A stretch of DNA of 64,000 bases from Rhizobium sp. CC-YZS058 (GTDB taxonomy: Bacteria; Pseudomonadota; Alphaproteobacteria; Rhizobiales; Rhizobiaceae): NCBI RefSeq assembly GCF_034720595.1, contig NZ_JAYESJ010000003.1, forward strand, positions 62,001 to 126,000. Direction: 5' to 3'. Positions 42,823-51,581 of this stretch are shown here, in pieces. Position 1 is the first letter of the stretch. The number at the start of each line of letters is the position of its first letter. The notes beneath the pieces are model-generated. The model worked only from the letters and a program-made list of their open reading frames with translations. It was not told the origin of the DNA and searched no databases. A program made the translations under genes and the position numbers.

Positions 42823-43899
42823 TCAATCGACCCGGTCGATCCGCATGTCGCTCTCCGCGTCGAAGACATGCACGTCCGCCGGAGCGATGGAGATCGAGAT
42901 GGGGTCGCCGCGGGAAGCCGGGCTGCGGCCGTTGGTGACGAGGACGAGCTCCGGTTTCGTGTCGGTCGCGATGTAGCTGTTCGAGCCCGTGCTCTCGACG
43001 GTGGCCACCCGGCAGCGGATCGTTCCCGGCCTTTCCTCAACGACCGAGAGGTGCTCCGGGCGCAGGCCGGCGATCAGAGGCCGGCCTGGCGGCACGGCGC
43101 GGTCGAGGGCGATGGTCTGCGGCGTGCCGAGATTGAGCACCAGGGACCGCCCGTCGGGACCCGCCATGGCCGGCACGAAATTCATGGCCGGCGAGCCGAT
43201 GAAACCCGCGACGAAACGGTTGACCGGCCGGTCGTAGAGATCGAGCGGCGCGCCCTGCTGCTCGATGATCCCCTGGCGCATCACGACCACATGGTCGGCC
43301 ATGGTCATGGCCTCGATCTGGTCATGCGTCACATAGACGGAGGTGGCACCCAGCCGATCGTGCAGAGCGCGGATTTCCTTGCGCATGTGGACGCGCAGCG
43401 CCGCATCGAGGTTGGAAAGCGGCTCGTCGAACAGGAAGGCCTTGGGATGGCGGATGATCGCCCGGCTCATGGCGACGCGCTGGCGCTGGCCGCCGGAGAG
43501 TTCGCGCGGATAGCGCTTGAGCAAGGGCGTGAGGCCGGTGGTCGCCGCCACCTCCTCGGCTGCCTTGCGGCACTCGGCCTTCGGCACGCCGCGGATGCGC
43601 AGGCTGTAGGTCAGGTTCTCTTCCACCGTCATATGCGGATAGAGCGCATAGGACTGGAAGACCATGGCAAGGTCGCGCCGGCGGGGCGGCACGTTGGTCA
43701 TCCTCTCGCCGGCAATCAGCAGGTCGCCGCTGGTGATCCGTTCAAGCCCGGCCATCGAGCGCAGCAGGGTGGACTTGCCGCAGCCCGACGGGCCGACCAG
43801 CGCGACGAAGCTTCCCTTGCGGATCTTGAGGTCGATGTTCTTCAGCGCGTGATAGGCGCCGTAGTGCTTGTTCACGCCCGTAAGCTCGATCTGGTTCAT
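42823..43899 (-). CDS. Sugar ABC transporter ATP-binding protein (UgpC/MalK type)
   Basis: A CUT1 ATPase of 358 residues. Walker A GPSGCGKST, signature LSGGQRQR, Walker B AFLFDEPLSNLDA, and a C-terminal OB-fold regulatory domain (about 240-358, with GLRPEHLSVV). It energises the two permeases encoded upstream. The ATG at 43899 overlaps the permease stop; sequence before it in the same frame is not coding. It is the last gene of the minus-strand operon that starts at the Gfo/Idh/MocA gene. UgpC-type ATPases can serve several transporters. Confidence 0.88.
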   Translation of the reverse strand: MNQIELTGVNKHYGAYHALKNIDLKIRKGSFVALVGPSGCGKSTLLRSMAGLERITSGDLLIAGERMTNVPPRRRDLAMVFQSYALYPHMTVEENLTYSLRIRGVPKAECRKAAEEVAATTGLTPLLKRYPRELSGGQRQRVAMSRAIIRHPKAFLFDEPLSNLDAALRVHMRKEIRALHDRLGATSVYVTHDQIEAMTMADHVVVMRQGIIEQQGAPLDLYDRPVNRFVAGFIGSPAMNFVPAMAGPDGRSLVLNLGTPQTIALDRAVPPGRPLIAGLRPEHLSVVEERPGTIRCRVATVESTGSNSYIATDTKPELVLVTNGRSPASRGDPISISIAPADVHVFDAESDMRIDRVD

Positions 43900-44726
43900 C
43901 ACTTGAGGGCTCCTGAGGTGAGGCCGGAGACGATGCGGCGCTGGAGGAGGACGAAAAGAGCGAGGATCGGCGTCACATAGATCGTGGCGAAGGCCATGAT
44001 GTTGTTCCACTCATTGGTGTTCGGCCCCATGAACGTGTTGAGCCCGACGCTCGCCGGCTGCAGGTCGACGCTCTGGATCATCGATTTGGAATAGACGAAC
44101 TCGCCGAAGGCCTGCATGAAGATCAGGATCGCACTGACGAGAATGCCGTTGCGGGCGAGCGGCAGGACGATGTTGAAGAAGGCGCCGATGCGCGAATTGC
44201 CGTCGACGAGCGCCGCCTCCTCGAGCTCCATCGGCACGCTCATGAAGGTGGCTCGCACCAGGACGACGAAGAAGGGCATGGACTTGGCCGCAATGGCGAT
44301 GATGACGGCAAGCCGCGGACTGCCGATCAGCCCCACCTGCGAGAAGCCGACGAAAATCGGCGTGATCATCAGCGACGCCGGCAGCACCTGCAGCATCAGA
44401 ATGAGGAACAGCCCGGCATCCACCCAGCGATTGCGGTAGCGGGCCAGCACATAGGCGCAGCCGGTGCCGAGAAGGGTGACCAGCGTCACCGCACCAACGG
44501 CGATGAGCAGCGAGTTCCAGAGATAGCGGCCCATGTTGCGGCTTTCCCAGACGAAGGCATAGACGCCCCATTGCGGCTCGCTCGGGAAAAGCTCGGGCGG
44601 TGTCACGAACATGGCGGAGCCGGTTTTGAGCGCCGTGACGTACATCCAGTAGAGCGGAAAGAGATAGAGGGCGGCGAGCGCCAGCGCGATCGCGAACATC
44701 AGCCGGTGACGGGTGGCCTCGCTCAT
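43899..44726 (-). CDS. Sugar ABC transporter permease (CUT1, MalG/UgpE type)
   Basis: An inner-membrane permease of 275 residues with six hydrophobic segments. The EAA loop is EEAALVDGNSRIGAFFNIVLPL, which contacts the ATPase. It overlaps the next gene by 1 base and the upstream permease by 4 bases (ATGA), so expression is coupled. Together with the MalF-type permease it forms the membrane channel for the sugar bound by the 45827 protein. Confidence 0.87.
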   Translation of the reverse strand: MSEATRHRLMFAIALALAALYLFPLYWMYVTALKTGSAMFVTPPELFPSEPQWGVYAFVWESRNMGRYLWNSLLIAVGAVTLVTLLGTGCAYVLARYRNRWVDAGLFLILMLQVLPASLMITPIFVGFSQVGLIGSPRLAVIIAIAAKSMPFFVVLVRATFMSVPMELEEAALVDGNSRIGAFFNIVLPLARNGILVSAILIFMQAFGEFVYSKSMIQSVDLQPASVGLNTFMGPNTNEWNNIMAFATIYVTPILALFVLLQRRIVSGLTSGALK

Positions 44727-45625
44727 CCGCGCACCTCATGCCGGGTCGAGCGGACATAGATCACCGAGGCGATCATGACGAAGATGATCATGACCACGGA
44801 AATGGTGGCGCCGGCCGCGAAATCATATTGGCGGAAGGAGAGATCCCAGGCCCAATATTGCGTGACATTGGAGGAATTGTTCGGCCCGCCGGATGTGATG
44901 GCGGCGAAGAGGTCGAACTGCTGCAGGGTGAAGATCAGCCCGAGAGAGATGATGGCGCCGATGGTCGAGCGCATCATCGGCAGGGTAATGGTCCAGAACC
45001 GCTGCAGGGCGTTGGCACCATCCAGTTCGGCGGCCTCGTAGAGATCTTTGGGGATCGCCGACAGGCCTACGGAGAGCAGGATCATGTTGAAGGAGGTGCC
45101 GAGCCAGATATTGGCGATGATGACGGCGAAGAGCGAATAGTTCGGGTCCGAGCGCCAGAAGATATTGCCGTCGATCAGGCCGAGGCTGTTGAGGAGGAAG
45201 TTGAGGATGCCGAAATCGCCGGACAGGATCCAGTTCCAGATCGCACCCACCACCAGCCCCGGCATGACCCAGGAGACAAGGAACAGCCCGCGCAGCCAGG
45301 AGGCGCCCGGAAAATTGGTCCAGAAGAACAAAGCGAGCGAGAAGCCGATGATGAATTGCCCGGCGATCGAGGCGGCGACGAAGATCGCCGTGTTCTTGAG
45401 GATCGGCCAGGTCTCGGGTTGCGAGAAGAGCGTCACGTAATTCTTGAAGCCGACGAAGGGGCGCAAAAGCGTTCCGAGACTGAACATGTCGACCTCCTGG
45501 AAGCTCATCAACACGTTGTAGGCAAGCGGCAGGCCCGACAGGACGAGCAGATAGGCGAAGGGGATGGTGATCAGGACGAGATCGAACCCCTTTCCGTCCG
45601 CAATGCTGGCGATGACACGTTTCAT
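44723..45625 (-). CDS. Sugar ABC transporter permease (CUT1, MalF/UgpA type)
   Basis: An inner-membrane permease of 300 residues with six hydrophobic segments. The EAA loop is YEAAELDGANALQRFWTITLPM. It lies 201 bases after the binding-protein stop on the same strand; that gap holds a small hairpin (45775-45793) that may lower downstream expression. It pairs with the permease at 43899-44726. Confidence 0.87.
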   Translation of the reverse strand: MKRVIASIADGKGFDLVLITIPFAYLLVLSGLPLAYNVLMSFQEVDMFSLGTLLRPFVGFKNYVTLFSQPETWPILKNTAIFVAASIAGQFIIGFSLALFFWTNFPGASWLRGLFLVSWVMPGLVVGAIWNWILSGDFGILNFLLNSLGLIDGNIFWRSDPNYSLFAVIIANIWLGTSFNMILLSVGLSAIPKDLYEAAELDGANALQRFWTITLPMMRSTIGAIISLGLIFTLQQFDLFAAITSGGPNNSSNVTQYWAWDLSFRQYDFAAGATISVVMIIFVMIASVIYVRSTRHEVRG

Positions 45626-45826
45626 GGATCGATCCCGTGTTCTCGGTGGCTGCCTGCCTTCTGGGGGGCAGCGGGTCTCTCGGTCGAAGGGCGCTGTCGA
45701 ATGCGGTCGCGCCGCCTCCCCTGCCCGACCCTGCAGGCGGGCACCGGTTCGGCGCTCAGCCGCCCGATACCCGCCCCAGGTTCGCTTCCTGGGAGGAAAG
45801 CTTTGTCGTCCGCGCAGACGGGGCGG

Positions 45827-47059
45827 CTAGCCCAGCACGGCCTTGATCTTCTCGGCGGCCTGATCCAGCGCTTCCTGGGCGCTCATCTGGCCGGTCAGCG
45901 CTGCCTGGATGGCACCCTGGATCGCCTTGGAAATCTTCGGCCATTCGGGATGCGGGCCGCGGGGCTTGGCATATTTCAGCTGCTCCTCGAAGACCTTCAG
46001 CGCGGCGTCCTTCTTCTCGTTTCCGGTCGCCGGAATGGCGATGTCCGAGCGGGCCGGCAGCTGGCCGAAATCCTTGAACATCCGCTTGTCCTGCGAGGCG
46101 AAATATTCGAGCACCTTGAAGGCTTCCTGCGGGTGTTCGGTGTTGGAGAAGATCGCCCAGTTGAAGTCGCCCATGGCGGAAGACCGTTCGGCGCCGGCCT
46201 CCGGCACCGGAAGGAGCGCCACCGCCCAGTCGAACTTGGCCTCATCGCTCATCCGGTCGAGCTCCCAGGGACCGGAGATCGCCATGGCGGCATTGCCGGA
46301 ATTGAAGGTGCCGGTCGAATCCCATTGGCCACGGGTCAGCGTATCGGGCGAGGCAAGCTTCTCGTCCATGATCGCCTTCCAGGTCTCCAGCGCCTTGACC
46401 GCGCCCGGAGAATTGATCGCCTGATAGGAGCCGCCGCCCATCTGCGCCCAGGGCAGGAACTGGAAGGTGCCTTCTTCGCTGGCCTTGGCGGAGAAGGCGA
46501 GGCCATAGACGTTCTTGGCCGGGTCGTTCAGCTTGCGCGCCGCATCGAGCAGTTCGGCCCAGGTCTGCGGCGGCTTGTTCGGGTCCAGGCCCTTCGCCTT
46601 GAACATGTCCTTGTTGTAGTAGAGCGCGATCGTGTTGGTGGCTTTCGGAACGCCAAAATACTTGCCGTCCCACATGACGGAGGCGAGCGGACCGGGATAG
46701 TAGTTTTCGGTCTTGATCTCGCTCGAGCCCTTGATCATGTCGGTCAGGTCGAGAAAGGCGCCGCGCGACGAGAAGAGTGCATGCTCGGGATTGTCGACGG
46801 CGATGATGTCCGGCGCCTGGCCGGTGGAGAAGGCGCGCATCGCCTCGCTCACCACGTCGTCGAACTGGATTTCGCGATATTCGACCGTGATGCCGGTCTC
46901 CATCGCGTTGAAGTCCTTGATCAGATTGGGGGCCGGCTGAATGGCGCGGTCGAGCGACCAGACGGTGATCTTGACGTCCTCGGCCCGGGCCGAAAGGCCG
47001 AAGCTCGAAACGGTTGCCAGCGCCAGGGCGCCGGCGGCAAGCCATGTCCTCATCATCAT
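45827..47059 (-). CDS. Extracellular sugar-binding protein (CUT1, family 1)
   Basis: A secreted binding protein of 410 residues. The signal peptide is in [20 protein letters not shown] with cleavage near LSARAED. The mature part has the family 1 pattern: [51 protein letters not shown] and [22 protein letters not shown] stands six bases before the ATG. A 6-bp hairpin (CCCAGG/CCTGGG, 45775-45793) lies 34 bases past its stop. It follows the isomerase gene by 84 bases. The sugar is unknown; neighbours suggest a polyol, a keto-sugar or an oligosaccharide derivative. Confidence 0.87.
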   Translation of the reverse strand: MMMRTWLAAGALALATVSSFGLSARAEDVKITVWSLDRAIQPAPNLIKDFNAMETGITVEYREIQFDDVVSEAMRAFSTGQAPDIIAVDNPEHALFSSRGAFLDLTDMIKGSSEIKTENYYPGPLASVMWDGKYFGVPKATNTIALYYNKDMFKAKGLDPNKPPQTWAELLDAARKLNDPAKNVYGLAFSAKASEEGTFQFLPWAQMGGGSYQAINSPGAVKALETWKAIMDEKLASPDTLTRGQWDSTGTFNSGNAAMAISGPWELDRMSDEAKFDWAVALLPVPEAGAERSSAMGDFNWAIFSNTEHPQEAFKVLEYFASQDKRMFKDFGQLPARSDIAIPATGNEKKDAALKVFEEQLKYAKPRGPHPEWPKISKAIQGAIQAALTGQMSAQEALDQAAEKIKAVLG

Positions 47060-47143
47060 GTTCTCCTCCTTTGATGGTCTCCGTCGATCCGCCCGCCATC
47101 CTCCCGATGGCGGCCGGCAGTCTCGAGACGCGCGAGAGCGCGC

Positions 47144-48046
47144 TCAGCTCGGATCGGTAACGAAGCTGCCGCCCCGGCACCGCTTGAGGTATTCGAGGCC
47201 GTGGACCTGACCGGTCATTTCCAGGGCGTCCCGATAGACCGGGTCGTGCCAGCCTTCGATGTCGATCGAGCCGGACCAGCCGGCGAGACGCAGCTCCGAG
47301 ATGATGTCGGTCCAGTTGCTGTCGCCGAAGCCCGGGGTGCGCATGAAGACGAAGGGAAGCTTGCCGAAAATGCCGTGCTCGCGAATGACGTCCCAGCGGA
47401 TGGTCGCGTCCTTGCCATGCACGTGGAAGATCTTCGGCGCCCATTTGCGGATCTGCGGCAGCGGGTCGATCAGATAGACCATCTGGTGGCAGGGCTCCCA
47501 TTCGAGCCCGATATGATCGTCCGGCGTCTCGTTGAAGATCAGCTCCCAGGCATCCGGGTTATGGGCGATGTTCCAGTCGCCGGTCTTCCAGTTGCCATCC
47601 ATGGCGCAATTTTCAAAGGCGATCTTGATGCCCTTGTCGGCCGCCCGCTTGCCAAGCTCGCTCCAGATCTCCCTGTAGCGCGGCAGGCTGTCCGGGAGTG
47701 GCTTGCCCCGAACCCGGCCGGTGAAGCCGGCGACGCAGGTCGCGCCGAAGTGGTGGGCGTTGTCGATGCAGTCCTTCCAGCCCTGCAGGGTCTGGAGATC
47801 GAGATCCTCGCCCTCCAGCGGATTGCCGAACATGCCGAGCGTCGAGATGGTGATGTCCCGCTCCCCGATCGCCTCGAGGCAACGCTTGCCGAGATCGGCG
47901 AGATCCTGGCCGTTGGTCGTCTGCCAGAAAAAGGGCTCGAAGCTTTCGAAGCCCATGTCGGCGATCTGGCCGATCCGTTCGGCCGCCTTGCCGGCGCTGG
48001 CGCTGATCATGGTGCCGATACGGATGGAGGCGGTGGAGGTGCTCAC
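47144..48046 (-). CDS. Sugar phosphate isomerase/epimerase-like TIM-barrel protein
   Basis: A protein of 300 residues of the AP-endonuclease-2-like sugar isomerase/epimerase family (IolE/IolH group). Metal-site residues are suggested by IAFENCAMDG (Glu), GLEWEPCHQ (Glu, His), HVHGKDA (His) and GSIDIEGWHDP (Glu). It follows the Gfo/Idh/MocA gene by 12 bases. In such pairs a dehydrogenase first makes a keto-sugar and the second enzyme isomerises or epimerises it, so the two may act in sequence on the imported sugar. Product is not predictable. Confidence 0.84.
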   Translation of the reverse strand: MSTSTASIRIGTMISASAGKAAERIGQIADMGFESFEPFFWQTTNGQDLADLGKRCLEAIGERDITISTLGMFGNPLEGEDLDLQTLQGWKDCIDNAHHFGATCVAGFTGRVRGKPLPDSLPRYREIWSELGKRAADKGIKIAFENCAMDGNWKTGDWNIAHNPDAWELIFNETPDDHIGLEWEPCHQMVYLIDPLPQIRKWAPKIFHVHGKDATIRWDVIREHGIFGKLPFVFMRTPGFGDSNWTDIISELRLAGWSGSIDIEGWHDPVYRDALEMTGQVHGLEYLKRCRGGSFVTDPS

Positions 48047-48058
48047 GCTGGGTCGTCC

Positions 48059-49093
48059 TTATGCTGTCAGGGAAACCGGCTGGCCGGTGCGGGCGCTCTT
48101 AATGGCGCCGAACACCATCGCGAGACTGTGAATATTGTCGTGGCCGACCGTTTCGGGCCCCTCGCCCGTTTCGATCGCGCGCAGGAAGTCGATCAGCACG
48201 CTGGCGTGTCCGTGCGTCTTCGTCTCGTCCTCGGCCGGCGGAACCTCGACCGGCTGCGCGCCGCGCAGAAGTCCCGTCTCGCTGCCGGCAATCGAGGCCT
48301 CGAAGCGATCGGCACCGTCCCATGTCAGCATCCCCTTGGAGCCGACCAGGCGCCAGGCGCTCTCCCAGCTCGTCCGCTCGCCTTCCGCGCACCAGGAGCC
48401 GCGATAGGTGAAGACAGCGCCGCCCGAGAGCGTGAAGATGGCACTGGCCGCCGCGCCATGGGCGTACCAAGAGCCTTCCGGATTGGTCTCGACGCAATAG
48501 ACCGTTTCAGGAACCCTGCCCGAGACGAAGCGTGCGGCGTCGAAGGTGTGGATCGCCATGTCGAGCAACAGCACATTGTCCATCTGCTCGCGGAAGCCGC
48601 CGAAATGCGGGGCCAGGAAGAAATCGCAATGAAGGCCGGTCAGCGTGCCGATGGCACCGCTTTCGACAAAGCGGCGCATGCGCCGGACGCCATCGATATA
48701 GCGGCGGTTCTGGACGACCGCATGGATGCGCCCGGCTTTCTCCGCAAGCGCCAGCAGCGCGCGGGCCTCTTCGAGCGAAGCCGCCATCGGCTTTTCGCTG
48801 AGCACATGGCAGCCGCGCGACAGCGCCAGCGAGACGACGGCCCGGCGCGCGGCCGGCACCACGATGTCGAAGACGAGCTCGGCGCCGGTACGCTCGATCA
48901 TCTCACCGAGATCCGTACCGATTGCCGCCTGGGTCAGGCCGAACTCCTCGGCGCGGGCGCGGGCAGCGGATGCATCGAGATCGACGAGGCCGACGATCTC
49001 GACCCGGCCCTTCAGCTCCGGCTTCTCCAGCAGCGCATTAAGCCAGCCTCTGGCCATAGCTCCGCACCCGCATAAAACGGCTCGATATGCCAC
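48059..49093 (-). CDS. Gfo/Idh/MocA-family oxidoreductase
   Basis: A predicted NAD(P)-dependent sugar dehydrogenase of 344 residues. The Rossmann motif is RAVLCGCGAMARGWLNAL, and LSEKPMAASLEEA is the EKP catalytic motif. The C-terminal beta-sheet domain has the substrate Asp/His pair in LLLDMAIHTFDAARF. The start is taken as GTG 49093 (VAYRAVLCG), since GAGGAGG lies eight bases upstream; the longer frame to 49129 lacks such a site. It is the first gene of a six-gene minus-strand operon divergent from lacI, with a perfect LacI-type operator before it. Confidence 0.85.
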   Translation of the reverse strand: MAYRAVLCGCGAMARGWLNALLEKPELKGRVEIVGLVDLDASAARARAEEFGLTQAAIGTDLGEMIERTGAELVFDIVVPAARRAVVSLALSRGCHVLSEKPMAASLEEARALLALAEKAGRIHAVVQNRRYIDGVRRMRRFVESGAIGTLTGLHCDFFLAPHFGGFREQMDNVLLLDMAIHTFDAARFVSGRVPETVYCVETNPEGSWYAHGAAASAIFTLSGGAVFTYRGSWCAEGERTSWESAWRLVGSKGMLTWDGADRFEASIAGSETGLLRGAQPVEVPPAEDETKTHGHASVLIDFLRAIETGEGPETVGHDNIHSLAMVFGAIKSARTGQPVSLTA

Positions 49094-49137
49094 GAATGAA
49101 TCCTCCTCAACGGGGCAAAAGCTCCTCAACCCGGCCC

Positions 49138-49151
49138 CGTAAACGTTTACG
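49138..49151. promoter_or_regulatory. LacI-type operator in the divergent region
   Basis: CGTAAACGTTTACG is a perfect 14-bp palindrome with the central CG of LacI-family operators. It lies between the Gfo/Idh/MocA gene (start 49093) and the lacI-type gene (start 49216), so the regulator probably controls both. Confidence 0.75.
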
Positions 49152-49215
49152 ATCCTATTTACAGATGGTCGGACATGTCAATAGTTTAAGAGCGAATTGA
49201 GCAGGCACGGAAAAC

Positions 49216-50241
49216 ATGAGCGTCGTGAAGGGCATAAGGCAGCTGGCCGAGCATCTGGACATTTCGATCGGCACGGTGTCGCGCGCGCTGAACGGCAAGA
49301 AGGATGTCAACGAGGAAACACGGCGCCGGGTGCTCGATGCGGCCGAGCAGCTCGGCTATGTCGCCAACCAGTCGGGCCGGGCGCTGCGCAAGGGCTCGAC
49401 CGGCGTCATCGGCTTCATGATGCAGACCGGCCACGAGATCACCGGCCATGGCGACACCTTTTTCATGAGCGTCTTCGACGGGGTGCAGACGGTCTTCGCC
49501 CGCCACGGCCTCGACCTCGTCGCCCTGCTCTGCTCCTCCGATGAGGACCCGGACGCCTATCTCAAGCGCGTCGTTGCGCGCGGCTTTGCCGACGGCATGA
49601 TGCTGTCCGCGACACGGCGGATCGATCAGCGCTTCGAACTTCTCGACCGGCGCAAGATCCCCTTCGTCACGCTCGGCCGCAGCCAGACGGATGTCGGCCA
49701 GCCCTGGATCGATCTCGATTTTGAGGGCATGGCGGAAATCAGCATGCGTCGCCTGGTGGAACGCGGTCATCGGCGCATCGCCCTGCTCAGGCCGGTGGAT
49801 GACCTCAATCTCGGCCACGTCTTTCTGGACACATGCCGGAAGACACTTGCGGATTGCGGCCTTACGCTTCCCGACGAGCTGGTCATCAGGGCCTTGCCGA
49901 GCGAAGCAGGTGGCTATCGCGCGGCGCAGATCATCGCAGCAATGGCTGAGCGGCCGAGCGCCGTCGTGGTCCTCAACGATGGCACGGTCACCGGCCTCTA
50001 TCACGGCCTCGACGCTGCCGGCCTGACCGTCGGCACAGATATTGCGGTGATCGGCCTGCACAATCCGCAGGCGCGCTATCTCTCGCCGCGTCTCACCTGC
50101 TTCGAAGTGTCGTTGCGCGATCTCGGCATCGCGCTCGCCGAAACGCTGCTCTCGACGATGCCGGCCTACGCCCTTCACTATCCGGATGCCGCACGCCGGC
50201 GTCTCTGGCCGATGACGCTGGTCGAAGGGGAGAGCGGCTGA
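49216..50241 (+). CDS. LacI-family transcriptional regulator
   Basis: A repressor of 341 residues. The HTH (about 5-50) is GIRQLAEHLDISIGTVSRAL with the hinge GYVANQSGRALRKG; the rest is the sugar-binding-like effector domain (VIGFMM, PSAVVVLNDGTVTGLYHGL, DIAVIGLHNPQ). It is a full-length family member, unlike the HTH-kinase fusion at 10724. It lies opposite the CUT1 sugar operon and probably represses it and itself through the palindrome at 49138-49151. The inducer should be the transported sugar or a product. Confidence 0.88.
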   Translation: MSVVKGIRQLAEHLDISIGTVSRALNGKKDVNEETRRRVLDAAEQLGYVANQSGRALRKGSTGVIGFMMQTGHEITGHGDTFFMSVFDGVQTVFARHGLDLVALLCSSDEDPDAYLKRVVARGFADGMMLSATRRIDQRFELLDRRKIPFVTLGRSQTDVGQPWIDLDFEGMAEISMRRLVERGHRRIALLRPVDDLNLGHVFLDTCRKTLADCGLTLPDELVIRALPSEAGGYRAAQIIAAMAERPSAVVVLNDGTVTGLYHGLDAAGLTVGTDIAVIGLHNPQARYLSPRLTCFEVSLRDLGIALAETLLSTMPAYALHYPDAARRRLWPMTLVEGESG

Positions 50242-50294
50242 TCCTTGTGCTTTCTTCTAGCCTGTATGTGTCAAGTAGCGAGGGCTGATAACGC

Positions 50295-50328
50295 AGATTC
50301 AGTGAATCTTAAGACCGTTCGTGAACGG
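50295..50328. promoter_or_regulatory. Two adjacent palindromes before the TadG-like gene
   Basis: AGATTCAGTGAATCT (50295-50309) and CCGTTCGTGAACGG (50315-50328) are both perfect palindromes, 5 bases apart, and end about 55 bases before the start codon. They may be operators for an unknown regulator. Confidence 0.4.
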
Positions 50329-50382
50329 AAAGGCATCCATTATCCGTCAGTATAAGCTTACAAATAAAAGCTGATGGAGTGA

Positions 50383-51516
50383 ATGATGGTACACCGGATC
50401 CAGCTGCTGCGATGGGTCATGGCTCTTGCTGAAGAGCGCGGTGGCAACTTTGCGATGATGGGCGCGCTCCTCATGCCGATGCTGATCGGTGCTGCGGGGG
50501 TCGGCCTTGATGTAACCCGCCTCGTTCTCGCCAAGACCGAACTGCAGGACGCCGTGGATGTCGCGGCCCTGGCGGCCTCGTCCGGCCTGGCGAACGAGGT
50601 GATGACGCCGGACCAGGCCAAAGCCGCAGCGCGCAACCATCTGACCATCTCCATGGCCAATGCCAAGCGATCCGGCATGACGATCGATGAAGCCAAGGAT
50701 GCCGACGACGTTGCGAAGGCAGCGCAGATCACGATCGATACGAGTTCGAACGGTGTCGGCTCGGGCAAGAAATACACGATCACCGTGGCGGCTTCGTTCC
50801 GCCAGAGGACGACGCCGCTTTCGAAGATGCTCGGTCTCGGCGATGTGACGATCACGGCGAGCAGCCAGTCGCTGGGTTCGACGGCAACGGAGAGCGCACT
50901 CTCGATGTTCCTTGTGCTCGACCGTTCCGGCTCGATGGGCGACAGCGCCAAGAAGAATAGTCTGACGAAGATGCAGGTCTTGAAACAGGCGGTCGCAGCC
51001 TTGCTGACGCAGCTGACCGAAGCGGATCCCAGCAATACCTATGTGCGCACCGGAGCCGTTGCCTATGAAGGGTCGATGAAAGACCCAAGCCCCATCACCT
51101 GGGACGAGACGACGACGCTCGCCTATGTCAACGCGCTCCCGGCATCCGGCAGCACCGACTCGAGCAAGGCGATGTCCAAGGCCTACACGTCGCTGACCGA
51201 CGGGACGGAGGATCAGGTTCACAGGGACAAGAGCGGCCTGGTGCCGAAAAAGTTCATCGTGTTCATGACCGACGGCGACAACACGACGAAGGCGGCCGAT
51301 GACAATACGAAGAAGACCTGCGACACGGCGAAGGCGGAAAAGGTCGTCGTCTACACCGTCGCCTTCCTGGCCCCGTCAAAGGGCAAGAACCTGCTGAAAT
51401 ATTGCGCCACCTCGGATGCTCACTTCTTCGCGGCCGAAGATGCGGACTCGCTCGTGCGCGCCTTCGCCTCCATCGGACGCGACGCATCGCAACTGGCCGT
51501 GCGGTTGACCAAGTAA
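50383..51516 (+). CDS. TadG-like protein with von Willebrand factor A domain
   Basis: A protein of 377 residues. Residues 17-40 are a hydrophobic TadE/TadG-type segment (RGGNFAMMGALLMPMLIGAAG) followed by DVTRLVLAKTELQDAVDVAALAA, the pseudopilin-like helix. The C-terminal vWA domain (about 180-370) has an intact MIDAS motif DRSGSM, and VFMTDGDN later. TadG proteins belong to Flp/tad pilus systems or stand alone in the envelope. No other tad gene is nearby, so this is an orphan. ATGs at 50383 and 50386 are both possible; the second has better spacing from GGAG. Two palindromes lie upstream. Confidence 0.82.
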   Translation: MMVHRIQLLRWVMALAEERGGNFAMMGALLMPMLIGAAGVGLDVTRLVLAKTELQDAVDVAALAASSGLANEVMTPDQAKAAARNHLTISMANAKRSGMTIDEAKDADDVAKAAQITIDTSSNGVGSGKKYTITVAASFRQRTTPLSKMLGLGDVTITASSQSLGSTATESALSMFLVLDRSGSMGDSAKKNSLTKMQVLKQAVAALLTQLTEADPSNTYVRTGAVAYEGSMKDPSPITWDETTTLAYVNALPASGSTDSSKAMSKAYTSLTDGTEDQVHRDKSGLVPKKFIVFMTDGDNTTKAADDNTKKTCDTAKAEKVVVYTVAFLAPSKGKNLLKYCATSDAHFFAAEDADSLVRAFASIGRDASQLAVRLTK

Positions 51517-51581
51517 GCGGAGCGTGCGCCGGTCTTCGTCCCTGCTCGACCAGAAGAAAATTCGCTGCAGGGGACGCCAGC

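Noticed and set aside
50315..50328. CCGTTCGTGAACGG as an SOS (LexA) box
   Set aside because: The alphaproteobacterial LexA box is a direct repeat GTTC-N7-GTTC; this is an inverted GTTC-GT-GAAC and does not fit.
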